Source: CAZSNH01 sp052388455 (lineage in GTDB: Bacteria > Pseudomonadota > Alphaproteobacteria > Rhizobiales > Hyphomicrobiaceae). Taken from it: 27,438 bases of DNA. Positions 1 through 8,464 of this stretch are shown in pieces (position 1 is the first letter of the stretch; every line of letters begins with the position of its first letter). The position numbers and the translations under genes are program-made. Under the pieces are notes generated by a model, which saw only the letters and a list, made by a program, of their open reading frames with translations, had not been told where the DNA came from and made no database searches. The DNA lies in NCBI GenBank assembly GCA_052388455.1, contig JBQTIA010000154.1, positions 1-27,438 of the forward strand, read 5' to 3'.

Positions 1-251
1 TCCTCCCATGGGAATTATCATATGGCTCTATTTGTTGGGGGTGGCGAGTTTGGACACAAAACTAACTCGAGCGACCAAAGTTGTTGGTTCTCGTGCCTCG
101 ACCCAACCTACGTCCAAATGCGATTCCCCTGCTGTCCACCCGGCACCGTGATCGCCGGGCCAGTGCGATTGAGATGGCGTTCCTTCGCGCTTTTCTCGAG
201 AGTGCGTTCCCGCTAAACGAACGCTCGGAAACAGGTCAAAGGCTCAGCGCG
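1..251. other. Leader region without a recognisable gene
   Basis: No gene is recognised here. The frame of the downstream methyltransferase stays open back to about position 81, but that upstream translation has no family resemblance and the family's N-terminus begins at 252. A weak Shine-Dalgarno-like AAAGG lies about 9 bases before 252. Confidence 0.5.
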
Positions 252-920
252 ATGGACCCCACCTTCTGGCACGGCCGCTGGCGAACGGGCGACATCGGCT
301 TTCACCAGAGCGAGGTGAACGATCTCCTGGTCAGGCACTGGCCGACGCTCGGTGTGGCGCCAAGCGCCGACGTCTTCGTGCCGCTGGCGGGCAAGAGCCT
401 CGATATGGCGTGGCTGAGAGCGCAGGGGCATCGCGTCATCGCCAGCGAACTCTCCGAGCTGGCCGTCGATGCGTTTTTCTCGAGCCAGGGATTGACCCCG
501 GCGGAATCGCTCACGCATCCCTTCACCGTCAAGCGCGCACACGGCTACGAGCTGTGGGTCGGTGACCACTTCGCGCTGCCGACGGGCGCGATCCGCAATT
601 GCGCCGCCGCCTTCGATCGCGCCGCCCTCATCGCCATGCCGCGTGCCTTGCAGCAGGCGTACGCCGACACGCTCGCCCGCCTGATGCCGGCCGGCAGCAG
701 GACGCTGCTCGTCACCATCGAATACGACCCGTCTGAGATGAGCGGCCCGCCCTTCCCCGTGCCGGCCGAGCAGGTGCGCGCGCTGTTCTCAGGCACCTTC
801 ACCGCCGAAGTGCTGGAGCGCCGCGATGGTCTGCCGCGCAGCGAGAACCTGAAAAAGCGCGGGCTGAGCCACCTCGCCGAAGTGGCCTACGTCCTGACGC
901 GGGACGCTCGTGCCGCATGA
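252..920 (+). CDS. tpm: Thiopurine S-methyltransferase (TPMT family)
   Basis: Predicted SAM-dependent methyltransferase of 222 residues, close to the roughly 218 residues usual for bacterial TPMTs. It would methylate thiol, selenium or tellurium compounds in the cytosol. The N-terminus carries the family pattern WHGRWRTGDIGFHQSEVN, followed by the SAM-binding stretch VFVPLAGKSLDMAWL (usually PLCGKS; here Ala replaces Cys) and GHRVIASELSELAV. ATG 252 is chosen because the TPMT signature begins right after it; the open frame further upstream encodes nothing recognisable. The stop overlaps the next start as ATGA, so it is translationally coupled to the mutT-like gene, although a functional link between them is not obvious. 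Confidence 0.92.
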   Translation: MDPTFWHGRWRTGDIGFHQSEVNDLLVRHWPTLGVAPSADVFVPLAGKSLDMAWLRAQGHRVIASELSELAVDAFFSSQGLTPAESLTHPFTVKRAHGYELWVGDHFALPTGAIRNCAAAFDRAALIAMPRALQQAYADTLARLMPAGSRTLLVTIEYDPSEMSGPPFPVPAEQVRALFSGTFTAEVLERRDGLPRSENLKKRGLSHLAEVAYVLTRDARAA

Positions 921-1324
921 CCCGACCGATCCTCCTCGTGGCGGCAGCGGCGCTCGTCGATGCCGACAACCGGGTGCTCATCGCGCAGCGGCCAGAAGGG
1001 AAATCGATGGCCGGCCTGTGGGAGTTTCCCGGCGGCAAGGTTCACGACGGCGAGACGCCGGAAGCGGCGCTGGTGCGCGAGCTCGATGAGGAGCTGGGCA
1101 TCGAGGTCTGCCTGACGTGTCTGGCGCCGTTCAGCTTTGCCAGCCATACCTACGAGACGTTCCATCTGCTGATGCCGCTCTATATTTGCCGCACCTGGGA
1201 CGGCGTGATTACGCCGCGCGAAGGGCAGGCCATCAAGTGGGTAAAGGCAAGCCGTCTGGCCGACTATCCCATGCCGCCGGCCGACCTGCCGCTGATCCCG
1301 TGGCTGCGGGATCTGCTCGGCTGA
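917..1324 (+). CDS. mutT: 8-oxo-dGTP diphosphatase, MutT-type Nudix hydrolase
   Basis: A 135-residue Nudix hydrolase predicted to clean 8-oxo-dGTP from the nucleotide pool. The complete Nudix box (G-x5-E-x7-REUxEExGU) spans residues about 40-62 and ends in RELDEELGI, with all metal-binding glutamates present. The preceding WEFPGGK and the early LIAQRPEGKSMAGLWEFP stretch are typical of MutT rather than other Nudix subfamilies. Length is normal for MutT. Its ATG overlaps the tpm stop by four bases. The assignment to MutT over a general Nudix enzyme is strong but the substrate is inferred. Confidence 0.93.
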   Translation: MTRPILLVAAAALVDADNRVLIAQRPEGKSMAGLWEFPGGKVHDGETPEAALVRELDEELGIEVCLTCLAPFSFASHTYETFHLLMPLYICRTWDGVITPREGQAIKWVKASRLADYPMPPADLPLIPWLRDLLG

Positions 1325-1440
1325 TTTCACTGGCAATCCCTCTATAAGGCGCCGGTTGATTGTCGCGCAGCCGTCGTCAGAATCGCTAAAGTGCCGTGAC
1401 CGCCGGCTTTACGACGCCGGTTCGCGCAAGAGGGAACGTG

Positions 1441-2412
1441 ATGACGGCCGTCGGCTCGAATGAGGACATATCGGACGTCGGGTCGCCGCCGGCGTCGCGC
1501 CGCATGGGTCACGTCGCCATCCTGCTGTTCGTCGGAGGCATGTGGGGACTGCAGCCGGCGCTGATCAAGCTCTCGAACCGCACGGGCCTCGCCGAGATCG
1601 AGACGCTGGCGCTGGTGATGGTGATCACCGCCACGCTGCTCGGCGCGTGGCTGGCGGCTCGCGGCCGGCTCGTGCGCCCGACCGGGCCCCTGTTGGTGTT
1701 CATGGCCATCAGCGGGTTCGCCGAGTACGCGGCGCCGCTGCTCGCGGCTTTTGTCGTCGCCGCCCATATCGACGCCGGCCTGCTGACGCTGATCATGGCG
1801 ACGACGCCGATCTTCACGGTGGCGCTTGCGGCCGCGGTCGGCAGCGAGCCGCTGACGCGCGACCGGCTGATCGCGTGCGGGATCGGCATGCTCGCCATCG
1901 TACTGATCGTCGTGCCACAGGATGCGCTGCCCAGTCCCGAGATGCTGCCGTGGTGTCTCGCAGCCTTCCTGGTGCCGATGTTCTACGCTTCAGGCAGCGT
2001 ATACGTGTCGCGGGCGTGGCCGCCGGACCTCGACGCGGTGCAGGTGGCTTTCGGCGGATCGCTGGCCGCCAGCCTCATGCTGCTGCCGTTCTGGGCGCGG
2101 CCGTTGATCGCCGGCGCCTACGCGGGGCTCGACCTCGCGTCCGGGCTCGTCCTGCTGGCACTGGTGGCCTCGCTGGTCGTCGAGATGGTGCTGTATTTCT
2201 GGCTGCTGCGGAATGCCGGGCCGGTGTTCACCTCTTTCAGCAGCTTCGTGATGATCGCATCGGGGTTCATCGCGGGCATGGTCGTGTTCGGTGAGCGGCC
2301 GTCGCCATGGGTGTGGGCCAGCGTCGGGCTGCTCGCCATCGCGCTGTTGCTGGCGATCCGGACGCCGCATGCCGAGGCACGGAGCGGCGCCGAGCGCATG
2401 AAAGCCGCATAG
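1441..2412 (+). CDS. EamA/DMT-family membrane transporter
   Basis: Polytopic inner-membrane protein of 323 residues with about ten hydrophobic segments arranged as two EamA repeats, as in drug/metabolite exporters. The first repeat starts with AILLFVGGMWGLQPALIK and the second around LPWCLAAFLVPMFYASG; the C-terminus is a short charged tail. ATG 1441 is preferred because AGAGGGA sits five bases upstream; a GTG at 1396 would add 15 residues. The substrate cannot be read from sequence. It converges on the histidine kinase gene, with only 14 bases between the two stop codons. Confidence 0.87.
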   Translation: MTAVGSNEDISDVGSPPASRRMGHVAILLFVGGMWGLQPALIKLSNRTGLAEIETLALVMVITATLLGAWLAARGRLVRPTGPLLVFMAISGFAEYAAPLLAAFVVAAHIDAGLLTLIMATTPIFTVALAAAVGSEPLTRDRLIACGIGMLAIVLIVVPQDALPSPEMLPWCLAAFLVPMFYASGSVYVSRAWPPDLDAVQVAFGGSLAASLMLLPFWARPLIAGAYAGLDLASGLVLLALVASLVVEMVLYFWLLRNAGPVFTSFSSFVMIASGFIAGMVVFGERPSPWVWASVGLLAIALLLAIRTPHAEARSGAERMKAA

Positions 2413-2426
2413 GTTCGAAGGTCAAT

Positions 2427-3977
2427 TCAATCGACGTGGAGATCGGGTGACGGGTCGTCGTCGTGGTGTGGTGCCAGGGCCGTTCCGCGGTCGGGCATCT
2501 CGATCCGGAAGGTAGCGCCATTCGCGGTGTCGAGCAGGCGCACGCTGCCGCCGTGCGATGCGACCAGCTCGGCGACGATGACCAGCCCGAGGCCCGTGCC
2601 GCCCTTGCGTGTGCCCTGGAAGGCGCGGAACAGGTTGGCACGCGCGGCTTTCGGGACGCCGGGACCGTCGTCGCCGACGTCGATGAAAACACGGCGGTGC
2701 TCGCGCCAGGCCTTGACCGTGACCTCACCCGACGTGCCGTCGCCCTTGGCCTCGATGGCCTGCACGGCGTTACGGACGAGATTGCTCACCACGCGGAACA
2801 GATGCTCGTGATCGGCGTCGATCTGCAGCGTATCGTCGATCTCCACCGTCCAGCGGATCTGTCCCTCGCGCGGCAGCCCCAGGCCGTCGGCGACCTCGGT
2901 CACGATGGGCTTCAGCAGCATCAACTCGCGGCGCGGCTCGGATTCCTCCGAGCGGCCGAACTTCAGGCTGTCGTTGCAGAAGCCGATGGCGCGGTCGAGC
3001 GAGGCGATGAGCTTCGGCGCGAAGCGCTGCACCGTCGGATCGGGGATGCCCGTCAGGCGATCGGAAATGAGCTGCGCATTGGCCAGCATGTTGCGCAGGT
3101 CGTGGCTGATCTTGCTGACGGCTAGGCCGAGCTGCGCCAGCCGATTTTTCTGGATCAGGGATTGCGAGAGCTGGCGCTGCATGTTGGCGAGCTCGCGTTC
3201 CGCGGCGCCGATCTCGTCGAAGCGGCCGGTCGGCGTGATGATGCGACTCTGATCCTCCGGCTGCTCGCTGAAATGCAGCATGTTGCGAGTGAGCCGCATC
3301 ATCGGCTGCACCAGCAGCTTCGACAGCGCAAAATAGACGAGCGCAGCGGTGATCAGCGAAATGGCGACCGACAGCCAGAAGATGTTGATGCCATAGCTCC
3401 ACATCGCACGTTTCAGCGGCTCCTCGGGCAGCACCACCTCGATGATGTCGTCGTAGCGAGGACCGAGCAGGCCGACGATGCGAATGGTGCGATCGTCGGG
3501 CGTAATGAAAACGGCGAGCGCGTCTTTGATCTGCGCGAGGCGCATCGACAGCGTCGGAGCGGCGGCGCCGGGCGGGTTGCGCAGGTCGTAGTGGGCGTCG
3601 ATGACGAGCTCTGTCACCGGCGGGATGACCAGTCGGCGCTGGCCACCGCGGCGGATGGCCACCGCCCGCACGAGAGCGGTGCGCAGCAGCTCGTTGCGCA
3701 GAGCCGGCGGCACATTGCGGCCCGGCACCGCGTCGGCGGCGAGGGCCGAGACGTAGGAAGCCGTCAGCCGGTCGTTGAGCCAGCCGACGCGAAAGCTGGC
3801 GATCGACGGCAGGAAGATCAGGATTTCTGCCAACATGACGAAGACGGCCGTCAGCAGCAGCAGCTTGGCCGGAAGGCTGAGCCGCAGCCAGCGGTGCGTC
3901 AGCGCCTGCGGACTCCTCAGCAGTGAGCGGAGCGCAGTCTGGCTCTGTGCGGACGGTTTGGCCACCTTGTCGTGCAT
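2427..3977 (-). CDS. Membrane sensor histidine kinase (orphan)
   Basis: Two-component sensor kinase of 516 residues. TM1 lies at about 36-60, an extracytoplasmic sensing region at about 65-190 with no recognised domain, TM2 at about 196-218, then a HAMP-like linker. The H-box KISHDLRNMLANAQLISDRL holds the phospho-acceptor His292; the ATPase part shows the N-box (NLVRNAVQAIE, Asn403), G1 (DVGDDGPGVP) and G2 (GGTGLGLVIVAELVASHGG). The tail is Asp/His-rich (HHDDDPSPD). No response regulator lies nearby. It is the last gene of the minus-strand run from DUF547. Start uncertain: ATG 3977 begins a sensible protein, but an in-frame ATG at 4049 (24 more residues) cannot be excluded; neither has a well-placed ribosome site. 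Confidence 0.88.
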   Translation of the reverse strand: MHDKVAKPSAQSQTALRSLLRSPQALTHRWLRLSLPAKLLLLTAVFVMLAEILIFLPSIASFRVGWLNDRLTASYVSALAADAVPGRNVPPALRNELLRTALVRAVAIRRGGQRRLVIPPVTELVIDAHYDLRNPPGAAAPTLSMRLAQIKDALAVFITPDDRTIRIVGLLGPRYDDIIEVVLPEEPLKRAMWSYGINIFWLSVAISLITAALVYFALSKLLVQPMMRLTRNMLHFSEQPEDQSRIITPTGRFDEIGAAERELANMQRQLSQSLIQKNRLAQLGLAVSKISHDLRNMLANAQLISDRLTGIPDPTVQRFAPKLIASLDRAIGFCNDSLKFGRSEESEPRRELMLLKPIVTEVADGLGLPREGQIRWTVEIDDTLQIDADHEHLFRVVSNLVRNAVQAIEAKGDGTSGEVTVKAWREHRRVFIDVGDDGPGVPKAARANLFRAFQGTRKGGTGLGLVIVAELVASHGGSVRLLDTANGATFRIEMPDRGTALAPHHDDDPSPDLHVD

Positions 3978-4095
3978 GGGGCTGTGACTGTTGTGCTCCT
4001 CGGGGTGCCGACAGTACGCATCGACGCCACTCCGTGCGGAGTCTCGCATTTCGTGGCGTTGATGTCAGCCCGCCCTGCGACGGTGCCCGTCACCA

Positions 4096-5628
4096 TCAGC
4101 CGAGCTTGGCGAGCAGCTTGATGACGCGGCGCACGATCGGATGGCCCGGCGTGGTGGCGAAATAGCGGATCGCGGCGCGCTTGGAGATTTCGCCGAGCGT
4201 CGGATAGGGCGCGATCCAGTCGGTCATGGCCTTGATCTTGAGGCCCTGCGACACGGCCAGCGCCCACACCTGGATCAGCTCACCCGCCTGCTCGCCGGCG
4301 ATGGTCGCCCCGAGGATCAGGCCGTTGCGGGCGGTGACCACCTTGATATGCCCCTCGATGGCCCGCTCGGCCTGGGCGCGGTCGTTCTCGTGATAGGGCC
4401 AGCGCAGCACGCTGACCTTGATCTTGGCGGCTTTCGCCTGCTCCTCCGTCATGCCGACGTGGGCCAGCTCCGGCTCGGTGTAGGTGACCCACGGCACGAT
4501 CGAGGGCTTGACCTTGGCCGGCAGCCGGAACAGCGCCCGGCGGATGACGATGCCGGCGTGATAGTTGGCGACGTGGGTGAATTGCAGGCTACCTGTCACG
4601 TCGCCGATGGCGAACACGCGGCTGTTCGAGGTTCTGAGACCGGCGTCGACGGTGATGCCTCGCTTATCGAACACGATGCCGCCGGCTTCCAGATTGAGAT
4701 CGTAGACGTTGGGCTTGCGCCCGACAGCGAGCAGGATGTGGGTGCCTTCGACGACGCTCTTTGCGCCGCCGTTCGAGACGTGTGCGCGGACGACGCTGCC
4801 CGCCGCTTCGACCCGTTCGACGAGGGTGCCCTCGCGGATGTCGACGCCTTCGGCGCGAAGCTGTTTCAGCACCACGGCCGTCAGCTCGGGATCGTCCTTG
4901 CCGAGCGCCTTTACGCCTTCCAGAACCGTCACCCGGCTGCCGAGACGCTGGTGGGCTTGTGCCAGCTCCATGCCGATCGGACCGCCGCCGACGATGATCA
5001 GGCGCTCGAGCTTTTCCTTGTTGTCGAAAATGGTTTCGTTGGTGAAGTACGGCACGCCGTCGAGGCCGGGGATCGGCGGCACCACCGGCGAGGAGCCGGT
5101 GGCGATGACGAACCGCCGCGCAGTGATGCGGTATTCGCCGGCCGTCACGGTGCGCTTGTCGACGAAGCGGCCCGTGCCGGAGATGACACGCACGCCGAGG
5201 CCGGTGAACCTCTCGACGCTGTCGTTCGGCGCGATGGCGGCGATGACCGATTTGACGTGGTCGTGCACGGCGCGGTGGTTGATCAGCGGGGACACGGGCG
5301 CCATCCCGAACGGCTCGGCGGTGCGCATCAGATGGGCCCGTTTGCCGGCCGCGATCAGCGCCTTCGATGGCACGCAGCCGTAGTTCAGGCAATCGCCGCC
5401 CATCTTGTGCTTTTCGATCAGCACGACTTTCTGGCCAAACGACGCGGCGGCGGCGGCGACGGACAGGCCACCCGATCCGGCGCCGATGACGCAGAGGTCC
5501 ACGTCGATGGTCTCAGACCGGACCATGAGGCCCGGAGCGCCCGGGGTCGCCCCAGCGCCGCCGGCCGGCGGGGATTGCGGCATGTCCTTGCCCATGACGG
5601 CCGGGGAATTCGGGTTAAGCGGCGGCAT
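4096..5628 (-). CDS. FAD/NAD(P)-dependent disulfide oxidoreductase, mercuric-reductase-like
   Basis: Flavoprotein of 510 residues in the pyridine-nucleotide-disulfide oxidoreductase class I family. After a Pro/Gly-rich N-terminal extension of about 40 residues come the FAD motif VIGAGSGG (about 48-55), the redox CxxxxC in GGDCLNYGCVPSK (Cys80, Cys85), the NAD(P) motif IIVGGGPIGME, and the C-terminal dimerisation domain (VTYTEPELAHVGMTEEQA). The usual catalytic HxHPTxxE of lipoamide dehydrogenase is replaced by APYPTLGE, so it is not a standard Lpd; no C-terminal Cys pair of true MerA is seen. ATG 5628 has GGAG eight bases upstream and overlaps the TVP38 gene end by 14 bases. It is very probably cotranscribed with the TVP38 and DUF547 genes. 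Confidence 0.88.
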   Translation of the reverse strand: MPPLNPNSPAVMGKDMPQSPPAGGAGATPGAPGLMVRSETIDVDLCVIGAGSGGLSVAAAAASFGQKVVLIEKHKMGGDCLNYGCVPSKALIAAGKRAHLMRTAEPFGMAPVSPLINHRAVHDHVKSVIAAIAPNDSVERFTGLGVRVISGTGRFVDKRTVTAGEYRITARRFVIATGSSPVVPPIPGLDGVPYFTNETIFDNKEKLERLIIVGGGPIGMELAQAHQRLGSRVTVLEGVKALGKDDPELTAVVLKQLRAEGVDIREGTLVERVEAAGSVVRAHVSNGGAKSVVEGTHILLAVGRKPNVYDLNLEAGGIVFDKRGITVDAGLRTSNSRVFAIGDVTGSLQFTHVANYHAGIVIRRALFRLPAKVKPSIVPWVTYTEPELAHVGMTEEQAKAAKIKVSVLRWPYHENDRAQAERAIEGHIKVVTARNGLILGATIAGEQAGELIQVWALAVSQGLKIKAMTDWIAPYPTLGEISKRAAIRYFATTPGHPIVRRVIKLLAKLG

Positions 5629-6418
5629 GGCGCTGGCTCCATTTCTTGTAGGCGATGGGAATGAGGGCGACGACACCGAGAAGTGCGAAGGCGGCGATCA
5701 GCTCGCTGGTGACGAGCGCGCTGGTGTCGATGGTGTAGGGGCAGCTTGTTTCGGCGGCAGTGGGGTTGCCAGCCAGGCATTTCGCATAGATTGCGTTCTG
5801 TTCCTCGATGACGCTGCCGAGGCCGGCTCCGGCGACCGAGAACGCAGTGGTGGCGGGAATGATGCCGAGTGCTGTCGCCGTGACGTAGGTGCGGAGTGGG
5901 ACGCCGAGCAGCGCCGGCACGAGGTTGACGACGAAGAACGGGAAGGCCGGCACCAGACGCAGGAAGAGGAGGTAGCTCAGCGCGTTTTCCTTGAATCCGT
6001 CCTGCAGCTTGGCGACCCAGGGTCCGGCCTTGGCCGCCAGTTGCTCGCCGAACGAGGTCCGCGCGACGAGGAAGATGAGTGTGGCGCCGATGCTGGCGGC
6101 GACCACCGCAGCGGGTGCTCCGATGGTCCAGTTGAACAGCAGGCCACCTGCGAGCGTCATGATCAGCCCGCCGGGCAGAGAAAGGGCCACGACAACGATG
6201 TACAGGCCCATGTAGATGGCCACGGCGAGCAGCAGGTTGGCGTCGATGAATGCCTTGAGGTCCTGGTAGTTGAGGCCGATGGTTTTGAACGAGAGATACT
6301 CGTGCCAGCCCATGGCGAACACCAGGATCATGGCGCCGGCGATCACGGTGAGCGGCAGATAGCGCGCCGGTCCGCCACTGGCTGGACGGTCAGCGGAGCT
6401 TGGGTCTTGCATTGGCAT
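5615..6418 (-). CDS. TVP38/TMEM64 family membrane protein
   Basis: Integral membrane protein of 267 residues of the SNARE-associated/VTT superfamily (DedA relatives). Hydrophobic segments lie at about 20-38 and 62-110, then the family signature FLRLVPAFPFFVVNLVPAL (about 153-171), and a last TM at about 237-255. The loop SFGEQLAAKAGPW before the signature and GVPLRTYVTAT after it fit the family. Two cysteines flank a loop before the last TM (AKCLAG...TSCPY). Function is generally unknown; DedA relatives have been linked to lipid scrambling and membrane homeostasis. It sits between DUF547 (52-base gap) and the mercuric-reductase-like gene (14-base overlap). Confidence 0.9.
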   Translation of the reverse strand: MPMQDPSSADRPASGGPARYLPLTVIAGAMILVFAMGWHEYLSFKTIGLNYQDLKAFIDANLLLAVAIYMGLYIVVVALSLPGGLIMTLAGGLLFNWTIGAPAAVVAASIGATLIFLVARTSFGEQLAAKAGPWVAKLQDGFKENALSYLLFLRLVPAFPFFVVNLVPALLGVPLRTYVTATALGIIPATTAFSVAGAGLGSVIEEQNAIYAKCLAGNPTAAETSCPYTIDTSALVTSELIAAFALLGVVALIPIAYKKWSQRHAAA

Positions 6419-6470
6419 GGCTCTTCTTTCCGCTGCGGATGGATGGGGGTTCGAGGGCCGTATTCGGCGC

Positions 6471-7358
6471 TCAGTTCTTGGCGTCGTTGAGGCTCCAATC
6501 GTAGCCGTAATCGTCGATGCCGGTGATACTTTCGAGCTTTGGTTTCAATGCTTCTCCGGCGAAGCGCTTCATGTGCGCGATGACGCCGGCGGCCGTGCCA
6601 CCGAAATCGACCTGATACCACGAGTAGATCGACGAGGCGGTGGCGGAGCCATTCTTGACGGCGATGCCGCGCGGATGATTGACGTAGGCACGGGCGGCGG
6701 CGTCGAGCTGCTCGGAGAGCCGTGTGGCAGAGAACGCCTCGGTGCCGAGGTTCGGGCAGCCGTAGGAAGCGCAATTGACGGCGTAATGGATCCGCGCGTC
6801 CTTGTAGATCGGCCGCAGGATGGCGTGCTCGATGTCGTCGAGACTGAGTTCGACGCCGCCGATTTCGACGACCTTGGCCTTCCACGGTCCGCCCGAAAGC
6901 GACGCGAAGAGTCCGCCGCCGAGGCTGATGTCCTTGATCGACGCCACCGGGTATTTGTCGAGCACGATGTCGACGGTCTTGGCATTGTAGAGGTTGGCCC
7001 AGAAGGCGAACTGCTCGGGCCGGTCCAGCGCTTTGACGTCCACTGCTGCGAGCGCCTGGATGTACGCCTCGAGGCGGGGGTGCGCTTCACGCTTGAAGCG
7101 CGCGTAGGCGACGCGGTTGACCCCGTCGGAGCCGGCGACCACGTAGGCTTTGAGAAGTGCGTCCCAGGCCGAATGATCGACGGTCGCGGTCGATCCCTTG
7201 GTGTGGGCCGCGAACGCCTCAGTCGGGCTGGCGGCAGCGGCCGGCCTCATCGGGGACAACCAGAGGCCGACGGCCAGCGCCACGACGGCGAAGGCGTGAC
7301 CGACGATCGCTGACGGGGCGAGGCTGGTCTCGGGCGAGGTTTGGGTCGTTTGTGTCAT
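6471..7358 (-). CDS. Secreted DUF547 domain protein
   Basis: Exported protein of 295 residues. A hydrophobic signal segment spans about 18-36 and ends near PAAAAS, a plausible signal-peptidase site. The DUF547 domain follows, with the recognisable blocks FWANLYNAKTVDIVLDKYP, DDIEHAILRP and HYAVNCASYGCPNL (paired cysteines), then a Trp/Tyr-containing C-terminus. The enzymatic role of DUF547 is not established. ATG 7358 is chosen because GAGGA lies seven bases upstream and a signal peptide follows; the frame is open further upstream but that part has no signal or homology. First gene of the minus-strand run DUF547 - TVP38 - flavoprotein - kinase. Confidence 0.88.
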   Translation of the reverse strand: MTQTTQTSPETSLAPSAIVGHAFAVVALAVGLWLSPMRPAAAASPTEAFAAHTKGSTATVDHSAWDALLKAYVVAGSDGVNRVAYARFKREAHPRLEAYIQALAAVDVKALDRPEQFAFWANLYNAKTVDIVLDKYPVASIKDISLGGGLFASLSGGPWKAKVVEIGGVELSLDDIEHAILRPIYKDARIHYAVNCASYGCPNLGTEAFSATRLSEQLDAAARAYVNHPRGIAVKNGSATASSIYSWYQVDFGGTAAGVIAHMKRFAGEALKPKLESITGIDDYGYDWSLNDAKN

Positions 7359-7405
7359 GGTGCAGTCCTCGAGCAGGGCAGTCGACGACCCACGGCACGG
7401 CCGCG

Positions 7406-7433
7406 ATAATGCGGTCGCCGATGTGGTCGGCAA
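7406..7433 (-). promoter_or_regulatory. Candidate sigma-70 promoter of the DUF547 run
   Basis: Read on the minus strand, TTGCCG (7433-7428) and CATTAT (7411-7406) are separated by 16 bases. The predicted start point is about 40 bases before the DUF547 ATG. Matches to consensus are moderate, so this is a suggestion only. Confidence 0.3.
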
Positions 7434-7692
7434 AGGGGCGTTGACGTTTGGGGTGACGTCGCCGCGATGGGAGGCGTCGGGCGTCGCCGGCTGTGTAGCG
7501 ATACTTACGCGCATAGGCGAACCGGGTTTCGCAACCCTCGCCAGCGTGATCGTTCGTGAAGGCCCGGCCGACGCAGAGACCCATCGAGCTCTGCGGAAGC
7601 GGAGCCGAGAAGCGGTGCCTCGAGACCCGCCCGCGTACGTGCGACCGATTTGCCCCGGTTGCCCGCTCCGCTGCCCGTGCCCCGCGCCGTTG

Positions 7693-7721
7693 TTGACCGC
7701 ATTTGGCCGCATCGCTATAGC
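7693..7721 (+). promoter_or_regulatory. Sigma-70-type promoter of rpsT
   Basis: TTGACC (7693-7698) and TATAGC (7716-7721) are separated by exactly 17 bases, a good match to the housekeeping promoter consensus. Transcription would start near 7728, about 100 bases before the rpsT ATG and immediately before the hairpin at 7732-7777. Confidence 0.6.
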
Positions 7722-7731
7722 TCGCGCCACT

Positions 7732-7777
7732 TTGCCGCCCGGAACCGCCAGCACGTCCGGCTGGTTCCGGGCGGCAA
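7732..7777 (+). promoter_or_regulatory. Perfect 15-bp inverted repeat in the rpsT leader
   Basis: Left arm 7732-7746 (TTGCCGCCCGGAACC) and right arm 7763-7777 are exact reverse complements around a 16-base loop that can pair further with a small bulge (CCAGC/GCTGG). It begins only a few bases after the predicted rpsT start point and ends 51 bases before the ATG. No gene upstream on this strand needs a terminator, so a role in rpsT leader control or RNA stability is more likely. Confidence 0.65.
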
Positions 7778-7828
7778 GCGCGTTTGCGCAGCACCCAAAC
7801 CCACACAATAGGCTCGAGGTCCTCAACC

Positions 7829-8095
7829 ATGGCGAATACGAAGTCGGCGAAAATCGCGGCTCGCAAGGCGGTACGCCGCACCGAGATCAACAAATCGCGC
7901 CGTTCGGCACTGAAGAGCGAGGTTCGCCGGGTCGAGGATGCCATCAAGTCGGGCAAGAAGTCCGATGCCGTAGCGGCACTGAAGACCGTCGAGCCGGTGC
8001 TGGCGCGTACGGCGCAGAAAGGTCTGATCCATAAAAAGACCGCCAGTCGCAAGGTTTCCCGCCTGTCCGCCCGCGTCAAGGCGATGGCGGAATAA
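7829..8095 (+). CDS. rpsT: 30S ribosomal protein S20
   Basis: Small basic ribosomal protein of 88 residues, the usual bS20 length. It opens with MANTKSAKIAARKAVRR, has the conserved NKSRRSALKSEVRR and ends with HKKTASRKVSRLSARVKAM, all hallmark S20 stretches. It binds 16S rRNA in the small subunit. ATG 7829 is set by homology and by CGAGGT about nine bases upstream; a longer open frame starts at 7784 without support. It has its own promoter and a leader hairpin, and precedes the dnaA cluster as in many Alphaproteobacteria. Confidence 0.97.
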   Translation: MANTKSAKIAARKAVRRTEINKSRRSALKSEVRRVEDAIKSGKKSDAVAALKTVEPVLARTAQKGLIHKKTASRKVSRLSARVKAMAE

Positions 8096-8118
8096 CCTCC
8101 GCCGGCGAAGTGTCCCCG

Positions 8119-8170
8119 TTGTGACCGTGCGGCCACAAGCCCGGCCCGGTCGCGAGGTGGCTCCGACCGG
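8119..8170 (+). terminator. Hairpin pair behind rpsT, possible transcript end
   Basis: Two stems follow the rpsT stop: 8119-8138 (TTGTG...CACAA with an inner CC/GG) and 8146-8170 (CCGGTCG...CGACCGG, extended by GAG/CTC around a GTGG loop). Neither is followed by a T-run, so an intrinsic terminator is not proven; they could protect the rpsT mRNA 3' end. Confidence 0.35.
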
Positions 8171-8364
8171 CGGCAACCGCTGGAACACGACCGATTGACG
8201 GGGGATTAGGCCCCCGCCGCCGCCGCCCTCCCGCCCGGAGCCGAGACTCGGGGCCAATGCCGACCAAGACAAACTTGCGGTCGCGGAACTCTTTTTCCAG
8301 ATTTTACACACCGCCTCATGTGCGCTGTTCAGCGTCGGCGAATTCCTCAGCCGAGTCAGTCGGA

Positions 8365-8387
8365 TTCTCCACAGACGCTGTGGATGG
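8365..8387. promoter_or_regulatory. Inverted pair of DnaA-box-like sites
   Basis: TTCTCCACA (8365-8373) differs from the TTATNCACA consensus at one position. TGTGGATGG (8379-8387) is a weaker box in reverse. They form a perfect palindrome TCCACAG-ACG-CTGTGGA at 8368-8384. A GANTC methylation motif overlaps the first box and another lies 6 bases before it. Confidence 0.4.
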
Positions 8388-8464
8388 ACGCGAGCCTCGC
8401 TGTGGGCAGGCCGCTCGCATCGCATGTGCAACCTGCAACCAGGGCGGGCTTGCGCAGTGCGAAA

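Larger units (their letters stand above)
7359..7828. other. Divergent DUF547 / rpsT intergenic region
   Basis: No gene is recognised in these 470 bases between the divergent DUF547 and rpsT starts. It holds a candidate minus-strand promoter (7406-7433), a strong plus-strand promoter for rpsT (7693-7721) and a long hairpin (7732-7777) at the predicted 5' end of the rpsT transcript. The stretch between about 7440 and 7690 shows nothing I can name. Confidence 0.6.

Noticed and set aside
4096..5628. Calling the flavoprotein lipoamide dehydrogenase or true mercuric reductase
   Set aside because: The catalytic HxHPTxxE is missing and there is no C-terminal Cys pair or mer operon, so neither name is safe.
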